The notes beneath the pieces were generated by a model, which searched no databases, was not told the DNA's origin, and saw only the letters and a program-made list of their open reading frames with translations. From contig OZ024735.1 in the NCBI GenBank assembly GCA_964016875.1, positions 16,830,934 to 16,894,933 on the forward strand: a stretch of 64,000 bases of DNA, in the 5' to 3' direction. Every line of letters starts with the position of its first letter. Position 1 is the stretch's first letter. Shown here piece by piece: positions 55,540 to 64,000 of this stretch. The position numbers and the translations under genes were made by a program. This DNA is from Fallopia convolvulus. Its lineage: Eukaryota; Streptophyta; Magnoliopsida; Caryophyllales; Polygonaceae.

Positions 55540-56224
55540 AGACTGGTGGTGAAGCAATGAAGGAGAGTTTCCGATGTTGACACTGAGAAGACGACAAAGG
55601 AGATGCAGAGGAGACTACCGGCGGAGTTGAAGTGGCAGCGCCTCGGGAAAGTCGGGGGAAGCCGAAGACTGCGGAACAAAATATGACAAGTGACTAGATG
55701 AGCAGTAGAATTCCGAGGGAGCAATGTTAGATTGTTAGGTTTATTGGAGGTATTAGAATATAGTGGAGGTATTAGAATATATTAGGTTAAATTTATGCGA
55801 GTGGTAAACAGGTGAGTCGGGCGATGAGTGGTGAGTTAGGTGAATCAAGTGTTAAATCTCACCCATATCTGACCCGTCACCCATAACTCCAACCCTTCCA
55901 TCACACGCTTTTGTTCGTTTTTTGATATATTTAGAGCACAACCAGTGGTAGACCAAAATTTTGGTCATCAAGAGAGAGAATGAATAAAAAAAGAATAAAA
56001 GAGGAGAGAGTATAGATATAGAAGAAAGAGACCGGTCATGTGATGACCAAATGAGATGTTTGGTCATTAAATGACATAGTGACATGCGTCACTTGAGAGA
56101 GAAGAAAAAAAGGTAAATTTATATTAATAGAAAAAGATATGATTTTATATTATGATGACCAAACAAAGTGGCCAACCAATATTTATGCTCTTAGGTCGCT
56201 TGAAATCGGTAAATTGGCCGCCGG
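55540..56224. other. Non-genic stretch between solo LTR and MITE E
   Basis: I see no supportable gene. A short direct repeat (GGAGGTATTAGAATATA) occurs twice near 55745-55780. Confidence 0.4.
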
Positions 56225-56806
56225 TAGGGCTGTCAATTACCCAAGGGTGATCGACTCACCCAAAATAAACGGGTGAAAACCCAATCAAAGCGAGTGATGG
56301 GTGGTTCGGGTGACGGGCGAAACGGGTTATGGGTCGGGTAAGGGTGAGATTTTATCACCCAATAACCCGACCCATCAACCGACCCATCACCCGTTTCACC
56401 CAAACCACCCATATAACCCGCTTTGACCCATAATTTCTAATATGTATGGGCCTTTGAAGTCACTCATATAACTCATTTCGGGCATTTGATAAATAAGCCC
56501 ATTTGTAACCCATCTTTGACTCCATTTTGATATTTATTACTTATAGGGTTTGTTTTTGTTTATATATAGATTATGGATATTTGTTTTAGTTTATGTATGA
56601 CAATTTATTTATAGACATAAATAGAGCGGTTGTACAACGATTATACGGGTGAACAAGTCACCCATATAACCAGCGGGTGACGGGTGATTTGGATGACAGG
56701 TAGAACATTTCACAAGTGACAGGTGGATCAGGTAGAACTTTTTAACTTATGGGTCGGGTGGTGAAAGTTCTCCACCCACCCATAACCCAACCCATTGACA
56801 GCTCTA
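56225..56806. mobile_element. hAT-type MITE (element E)
   Basis: Ends TAGGGCTGTCAAT and ATTGACAGCTCTA. The flanking 8-mers GCCGCCGG and GCCACCTG match at six of eight bases, so this is an older copy. The interior closely matches element C (41079-41810), which makes the two members of one family. Confidence 0.85.
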
Positions 56807-58861
56807 GCCACCTGTCTATAATGTCTGGCCCTACCTCGACAATTATTTTTTGTTAGTTGGATAAATTAATTGAGGCCCAATTGGGTAGTGACGGGTGGTA
56901 AAGCCCAAGCGGCTGCCGTCCTTGCTTGAAATTAAAACCTGTGGTTATGATGTCGTTGGGCTTACGTTTCCTATCTTGTTATGTAGAAGATGCTATTTTC
57001 TTGGAGGATAAACATACGCTAGTTTCCCAGCAATCAGGTTTTGTTCTTCTTCCTGCTGAAATAAGGTAGATAAGTCGCCTACCTATAGATTGCCTTCGCT
57101 CCTGTTTGTACTCCTATTACAATTTGGCTTTGGTCAGGTTAGATCACCGTCCTTTGCAATTTTGTGTAGCCGGTGGCTTGTGGATTTTCGGTGCTTTTTT
57201 TTGGGTGCTATACGCGTTTTGTGATTTTTCTGTTTCCTCTTCTTAAAATTTTATTCAATATTTTCCGTTGTTTAAATTCAATGAATTCGTGTTATGTTGC
57301 TTATTTATCTGCATTCGTAATTTGAATAATTTTGGTTAGGATTTGAAATTTCATGATTTCCAGAATTTCGATTGCTCTTATGATGAATTGCAGATGCGGT
57401 GATTTTATGCTTACGCTATGCAGATTTCCTAATATATATAGAGATATATTTCTGCTAGTGTTCCTTGGAAATTTGGATGATTTTGGTTTTCTTTCTTAAC
57501 TTCTTTGGTTTCAGATCTATTGTCAGTCTAATGATGAATTGGAGTAGGGGTGGTTTCGTTTTCCTGAGAAATTTGCGACTTTACGCAAAGTCTTGATATT
57601 TAGAATGAATGACATAAGCATAGATTATAGGTAAAAGAATAACAACGGTGAGGGTACTTTTTGATGTTCATGGTAAGGTTTCACGATAGGAGGAAAATCT
57701 GGGTACAGTAGGTTCTAAGGGCTTGGAAATAGCCAAGTTGCTTTGCATCAGAAGGTTATTTTTTATGACAAGAATTGTAAAGTTGCATACTTTGGGATAC
57801 ATAACAATGGTATTTTATTACGATTCTCCCTCCATTTGAAGTTGATAATGAAGTAAATGAACCATCTTTATGTAATTGCTAATTTTGTAGCTTATTTCAA
57901 GTGTTTTGAATTCATCAATAATGAATTCAATGTATTAAAGGAGAATCAAACGTTTCAGGTAGTTTTTACTCAAACTATAATATGAAAACTAAGCACTGCA
58001 TAAATGAATCAAACAGTATGAAAATGATATTTTATAAAATGATATCAGAAGAATTAGATACTTACAAGTTAGAACATGACCAATCCTGATGGGTAATTGA
58101 TATCGAAGCAGATGAAAAAGAGGAAAGGGCTAAAGTCCAAGGAAAACTTGAATGATTAAGTTTATTCTTTCAGTTTCAATCATGACATCTGAAATTGAGC
58201 ATATAGGGGTTGCAGAAAATAATTATGGTCCTTCCTAGACCTCCCTACTTGTTGCTGTAATCACGGTCCTTCCTTTGATATTTACTTAGATCTTTTTTAT
58301 TTTTATTTTTTGGCCCACAAAAACCTGTTATTCTTATAATATTTGGGAACCTACTTCTTCATTGAGAGCAAATCTGTTGATCACAAGTTTTTATGCTAAA
58401 GAATATTTTCTTTCTAATTTGACTTGAAGAACAAGTCTGTTCTTGATGAAGCTCATTTCTTATCGGCTATTGTCCTCCAAATTTTCAGGTTACGGATTTT
58501 TATACTTCAGTTGTATATAGCTTCCCTGTCGGCTAAAGACTGACATCACTCTGGCAGCTGCAACACTGTTGAAGCCTTTTCGCACCTCTAAGCGGGTGTG
58601 GGCTAATAATGACTGGGTAATTTTACTTTGTGTCTTAAAAAGGTCAAGATCCTCACATGTGTGGAGACGATGCCGGGTTTCAGTGGGTTTGTCGCTTGAT
58701 TATGGCTAAGTCTAGACCTTTTTAAACACCTAAAAGTGATTTATCTGAGTTTGACTCTGGTTTTATGCAAATTTAGTTTAGGATAATCAGCTCTAAATAT
58801 AAATAAAAAGTAGATTAGTTTATTTGAATGAAGAAAGGCTTGGCACTATCAGTCTGTTGGA
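56807..58861 (+). other. Promoter and 5' untranslated / intron region of the LRR gene
   Basis: No protein-coding ORF is evident. The segment around 56940-57080, with TGGGCTT and a donor-like AAG|GTAGATAAG at about 57063, may be a first non-coding exon. The T-rich DNA that follows to 58861 would then be a long 5' intron, common in plant genes. Exon limits cannot be fixed from sequence alone. Confidence 0.4.
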
Positions 58862-61100
58862 ATGGTGCGTTTCTCGTGCTTCTACTCCCACATTCATGGT
58901 CAGAAAACAAAAGTAAGTTGGTCTCGTGATTTTCTTGTTCTTTTCAAGTTTGGTAATTGATACAATCTGGGCTTATTCTCTATTCTGTTTGCAGAAACAG
59001 GCTCAACCTCCATTTGAAACAATGGTTAATGGTCAGCTTTTGAGCTCAAAGGATCTTGGAAGCTTACAAAGATCTCCTTCTTTGGACAGGAGTGATTGTG
59101 AGTCAAGAAATGATGTGAAGAGTTCTCAGATGCCATCAAAATTGGGAGAATTGAACACTTATATGAATAACACTAGGCTTTCTCCAGTGCGACATATAAG
59201 GAGGAGCTTATCTTTGGGATGCAACCTTCAAGATGAAGGAAAGATATTTGAGGAGGATAACTCAGATGCAAATTCTGGTCTAGGATTTTCACGTGATGGA
59301 TCTCATGACCAGCTGCATCATGCTCCTACAAGGAATCAGGATCAAGAACACATGAGTGTTGAACCTCTTAACTTTAGTTGTGGTGAGGTGAACAATGAAT
59401 CTATTTTCTCTGTCGGTGATCAACAATACTTAGAAAAGGAAGGTCCTGAAAGTTACAACATCCAGTTGGATGATGCTGTTGCAATTGATTCTGGTTTCCT
59501 TGCACTTAGGAGCCCATCCATGATTTCCAAATCTAATTCTCTGCCCAACTTACCGTCTATGCTGTCTAGATCTGGAGGATATTGTCACAGTAACTTTTCA
59601 GGTTACCGTAACAGATCTTCTGAGGACTTAAATGTGCTGGGAATAATGAAGAAAGAAACATGTGGACGTAATGAAGATTACTGCTTGTTTAAATCTGATA
59701 AAAATGACGGGAAAAATGGAGTTCCCGATGGCTATGATAATCCATACAACTATACTGCTTCAAATAAAGACTGGATAGTACCAGTAGCAGATGATGAGAT
59801 GTTTGGGGTACAGAATTTCCGGGGTGAATCTTCGTCCCACCAGCTTGATCTGCCTAATGATAATTTCAAGATCAAGCGGATAGAAAGTTGGGTCATTGAT
59901 CTTCAAGAATGTGGTCCAGTAGAAGAGATGGAGGAAATACATGATAAATTTGATCGAGCTAATGCAATTTCCGGTGTAAGAGAGGAGACAAACATGAATC
60001 TGAACATGCAAGCTGCAAAGAAATACATCTCTTCTCTGAGTGCAAGTGCTACTGCTGCTCAACTGATGAATCATGGTTTAGTTGTTATTCCATTTCTCAG
60101 TGCTTTTGTCAGCTTGAAGGTTGTCAACCTATCCGGAAATTCCATAGGTATGTCAAACTATGGACTTTGCGGTTTTGTTTATTTCTGCAACTAGCATGCT
60201 AATTTCTTCATGAATTTTGATGAAGCGAAAATTACTGCTGGCTCTCTTCCACGGGGACTTCACATGTTGAATTTGTCAAAGAACAAAATTTCTACCATTG
60301 AGGGTTTACGAGAACTTACACGACTTCGCATATTGGACCTCAGCTACAATAGAATTACAAGAATTGGACATGGTAAGTGTACATAATCTGATTTCATTTT
60401 TTCACTGATCCTGCAATTCCATTCTTAGATGACTGCTTTAGACCCAATAAATTTCTTAACAAGGTTGATAATAATTGCTGATATCCTTTTCATCTAAAAT
60501 AGTTGGCACGTGTTTATTTGAAAAGGTCTTGCATCGTGCTCCTCCTTGAAGGAATTATACCTAGCTGGGAACAAAATCAGTGAAGTAGAAGGGCTTCACA
60601 GACTCCTAAAACTCAGCGTCCTAGACTTACGCTTCAACAAAATATCAACCTCAAAAGGCCTCGGACAACTTGCTGCAAATTACAACTCCTTGCAAGCCAT
60701 AAGCCTGGAAGGAAATCCAGCGCAGAAGAACGTAGGAGATGAGCAGCTGAAAAAGCACGTCCAAGGCTTACTCCCTCATTTGGCTTACTACAACCGCCAA
60801 AGCATCAAGAGCAGCTCGTCTCTGAAGGACTCATCTGACCGTTCAGTGCGGTTGGGCATGGCAGCTCATCAGTTTGACCGGGGTCATAAGTCAACTGTCA
60901 GGAGGACCCACAAGGGTCAAGTGGGGGACCCACAAAAACGGTCGAGGAGTAAACAAGGGAATGTGCCTCCTATTGGAAGTAAAACAACCCACCGCTATCA
61001 CCACCAGGGGCCGCCTTTGGAGCTTAACATGAAACCTCTTGTGATACCTGATTTTAGTATGAAGAAGAGTCAGAGTATGGGAGCGTTGACTGCACTTTGA
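58862..61100 (+). CDS. SDS22-type leucine-rich repeat protein (outer arm dynein light chain 1-like)
   Basis: There are four coding exons: 58862-58912, 58995-60147, 60226-60372 and 60526-61100. All introns have GT…AG ends and phases that join cleanly, giving 641 residues. Exon 1 encodes MVRFSCFYSHIHGQKTK, which I recall as the start of the Arabidopsis homologue annotated 'outer arm dynein light chain 1' (At4g03260-like). Residues 18-385 are Ser/Asn-rich and probably disordered. Residues about 390-525 carry five SDS22-type repeats (LKVVNLSGNSI, LHMLNLSKNKI, LRILDLSYNRI, LKELYLAGNKI, LSVLDLRFNKI), followed by an LRR cap (ISLEGNPAQ, LLPHLAYYNRQ). The tail is basic and Ser/Lys/Arg-rich, ending KSQSMGALTAL. 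Plants lack flagellar dynein, so the annotation name only reflects LRR similarity. A cytoskeletal or scaffold role is inference. No disruption is seen. Confidence 0.88.
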
Positions 61101-61900
61101 AGGAGAGGCCATGGTGTGTTTATATCAACTTGCATTGTCATTTCATCAGTTTTTTAAAATTATTTATCTTCAATAAGGTGTGGCAAACTGGATATTGAAA
61201 TGGTCACAATATGGAATATTCTTTTATGCTTCTGAATTAGGATTGAGGAGTTGACCTAACATACGTGATGCTTTCACATGAATCGCGGTCAACCCCCTTC
61301 TCCATTTATGGAAGATTGGGAGAATTGTACAATGTTTGCTTGATTTTTCAAATAAGAGTGCAACTTTCTTTTTGCATGTGAGGCAGTGGTGTTTGAAAAT
61401 TCACTATCCATCAATTAGTGGTGTGTGCCTGTAGCGGCTGAAAGTGTGCTTTTCCTATTACAATGCGAATGAATGATTTAAAATTGGAGGGTAGCAGGTA
61501 TTTACCGACCAAATCCTCATGCCAGATCATTTACAGTACAAATGATTTAAAACTGTAAGGTAGAAGGTATTCTATTTAATGCCCGAATCTTCATTTTGGG
61601 TCGCTTCGAGGTGAAAAGTTTCACGAGTTTTCTGGTTCTCTGGTTACATTTGAACGTGTTAGTTATTGTTTCAACCTTGCTAGGATGGTTTTCATGAGAA
61701 AAAAAAGCCTATTTGGATTTCAAGATGATCTATTAAATTGCATTATCAATTAAATGTCAAGATTTAATCCAAAATAATGCAAGATTATGTAATCGTGTGA
61801 AGACATTTACATTCAATATCCTATAGATGAATTGAATTTTCGGTTTTTCGGGCGGTTTTCTTTCCTTTGAAACATCATTCAGATGGAAGACAGAGAAAGC
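61101..61900. other. 3' flank of the LRR gene
   Basis: Non-coding. It contains a short direct repeat (AATGATTTAAAA(T/C)TG…AGG at 61468-61510 and 61540-61570). No gene was seen. Confidence 0.4.
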
Positions 61901-61903
61901 ACG

Positions 61904-62167
61904 TTACAAAACCATGTTATACTTTTGGAAGGCAGTTGAAATCAAGGTTTTATGAGCTATATAAAATGCTTCTTGACGAGTGACAACCTTATTTTGTTCA
62001 GAGTTGTTGTCATTAGACTCCCTTGTCCTAGGTGGTGATGAATCAACATATTCCCACAGAAGAAGATTAGCCATATAGGATTCAAGAAGAGAAGAAATTA
62101 AGAAATGTTCACTAACAATTCGATGAACGCTTGAGAGGGGAATATACAAACTGATACTGTCCAACAT
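61904..62167 (-). CDS. Unrecognised 87-codon ORF, possible exon
   Basis: MLDSISLYIPLSSVHRIV… has mixed, protein-like composition and a charged second half (NSEQNKVVTRQEAFYIAHKT). It may be the last exon of a minus-strand gene extending to the right, or a chance ORF. I recognise no family. No matching upstream exon was found. Confidence 0.25.
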   Translation of the reverse strand: MLDSISLYIPLSSVHRIVSEHFLISSLLESYMANLLLWEYVDSSPPRTRESNDNNSEQNKVVTRQEAFYIAHKTLISTAFQKYNMVL

Positions 62168-62169
62168 CG

Positions 62170-64000
62170 TCTTGACTCTTCAATACTCAAATACAGAAAG
62201 AAAGTTCCAGCCAAAAAAAAAAATACAGAAAGAAAGTGATGATTTAACAAGCACACATCAACTCGATACAAAAGTTGTTCACTTCACAACTCACATATAG
62301 GAAAATGGATATCCACTGCCTACCAGGGGTTGAAACGAGGATGGATGGAAGAGGTTGAAACGAAGACATGTTCACTTCACTTTCGCCTGTTTTCCAGAGG
62401 CTCTTGATGATTTGATGTTTGTTTATAGGAGTCTTAATCTGCATAGAAAGTAAGTAAATGTCAGTAGTCACATAATATGCAACTTTTATGAGCACTGCAC
62501 TCAGTTTTGCTGGAAAGAGTTGCAAAATCACATCATGGATGGAATTGACCAAGCAAAAATAATTACATTCAATAAGTCCATAGCAGTCAATAGTTGTTTC
62601 AAGATAAATAAAAACTATCTATACAATAACAATTTCCAAAGCCAACTTTAGCATGCTACGACCAGAAGTGTGTTTAATAGGGGGATATTGCCATGGGCCT
62701 TTAAAGAATAATGTTATCAGGATGTTTGTTTACAAGCTCCAGCTCCAAGCTAAGGCAACTAGTAGGATTGGGAACAAATGCAACCACATCCTAATAGTAA
62801 CAAGAAAGGCAGCATCAGAGGTATAAACAATCTAATTAAGTCAAAGAAAAGAGTGATAAAAGTACGAAAGCTAATGGCTTAGAAAAGGCAAAAACAAGTA
62901 AGCAAGTGCTTCATTGATTATAAGGTCCAGATAACAAATGATGTAGACTTGCATCACCAAATCAAGCTGGTTGCTTCATAGAAAATTGAGTGTCATGCCA
63001 AGCTCACTGAGAATGACAGATGCCATCAGTTAGAGGATAACTGCTAGGAACAAGGACTGTAACATCTGTCGCACATTGGTCCAATGATCATTCAGACACC
63101 CTAAATAAAGGGTTAAAATCATTTCACATCATATAATCTGAACTCTTCACAAGTAACTACATGAGAGAGCCAGGAAGAATTCATCAGAATTCCAGCTCTT
63201 AGCATTAATCTCTACTTTTGACATTCGTTTGTATTCATGGCTCCTCACATTTCTATCAACAACTGAAAACACTTCTTTACTCATTCTTGCATGGCTTATA
63301 AGTGAAGTAATCTAGGCAAAACCCTCTTTCAAAAGATCTCTAGACTCCACTAAAACAAAAGAAAAGCAATTGAGCTCAAAGAATTCGTGCATAATCCACA
63401 CCCAAAATGATAAAAAAGATATCATAGAACCGACTATGATAAATATCCAAACTTTCCAAAATAATCAATCATAAAGAGACTGCAGTATCTTGCAAGTGAG
63501 CAACATTGGTTTTCTTCGTATGATCCAATCACCTTATTATGATGCAAAAGTAAAGGAAGGAAGAATTAGCATTGGTTTTCTTCACACAACCCAAGCACAG
63601 TATTACGAAAGAAAAAATAATGCTAAGCAACATCAAAGAAGCCAGGCTGGAGATGTGAAGGAACTAGGAAGGCACAAGAATAATAGCTGTCCAAACATAC
63701 TTTCTAAACCCAGATGAATAACCATATATCTATCAAAACCAGATGGAAGTATCCAGCCAGGTAATCACATGAACAAGAAACAAAATTTAGTACAATGAAA
63801 GCGAGTCAATCCCCTGCAAGCAACAAATAAACATCTTCTCCAGACCTGACAATCCATAGAAATATCCACAGTAGTTAATGGGGGTATCCATAGAATCAAT
63901 TTCACATCTTGAAAGCCATCCAGAGTAAGACCATGTAACTATATCTCAAAGGCAATCAAGTTCAAGCATGATCAGACTAAAAAAACAATCTACTAACTCC
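62170..64000. other. Right-hand non-genic stretch
   Basis: AT-rich, with no recognisable domain, repeat family or RNA gene. Short ORFs (62552-62244 minus, 63490-63717 plus) lack family features. A near-repeat of GCATTGGTTTTCTTC is seen at 63504 and 63571. The region could be introns of a gene that lies beyond the window. Confidence 0.35.

Noticed and set aside
59760..60074. Minus-strand ORF opposite the LRR gene
   Set aside because: It is the antisense shadow of exon 2, which has clear coding and splice evidence on the plus strand.

Overview
The window is nuclear DNA of a flowering plant, most likely a eudicot. The evidence is three ordinary plant genes (a GeBP-family DNA-binding protein, a DYW-type PPR protein very like mitochondrial editing factor MEF22, and a spliced SDS22-type LRR protein) set in AT-rich DNA packed with plant transposons. 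No rRNA, functional tRNA or CRISPR array is visible. The species cannot be named from the sequence.

Layout. 1-2319: non-genic. 2325-10229: an Athila-type Ty3/gypsy element on the minus strand, with 1216-bp LTRs, a perfect 5-bp target duplication and gag, protease and env-like ORFs, but no reverse transcriptase, RNase H or integrase. 10235-12700: a dead LINE RNase H relic and Helitron ends. 12998-14272: GeBP gene. 14273-15715: a strong miRNA-like inverted repeat and a 120-bp SINE with a 16-bp target duplication. 15716-17881: MEF22-like gene. 17882-20770: LINE relic, a hAT MITE and AT-rich DNA. 20771-44839: one CACTA (En/Spm) element about 24 kb long with a TNP2-type transposase, a second Ptta/En/Spm gene and a divergent third gene. 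A 10.8-kb SIRE-like Ty1/copia element (29600-40380) sits inside it, and that carries a hAT MITE (38210-38979). A second MITE lies at 41079-41810. 44840-55534: two related long Tekay/Del-like gypsy LTRs in opposite orientation. The right one is a solo LTR with target duplication GAGGA, and both are interrupted by Helitrons; a hAT MITE lies between them. 56225-56806: hAT MITE. 58862-61100: LRR gene. 61101-64000: no recognised gene.

The host genes show no operon-like relationship. They are separate plastid-independent nuclear genes between transposon blocks, and the two left-hand ones are intronless. Nearly all transposon ORFs carry stops, frameshifts or lost catalytic residues.

The most unusual signals are these: (i) a GC-rich palindromic motif (consensus near ATCCGCGGKCGCGGAT) scattered through LTRs, leader, gag-pro linker and env leader of the Athila element and not seen elsewhere in the window; (ii) a different short palindrome (AGTCNNTGACT-like) scattered through the SIRE element; (iii) twin RNA hairpins with an identical core and compensating stems in the Athila 3' region; (iv) a candidate env intron with clear donor and acceptor; (v) Helitrons with stacked 5' ends.
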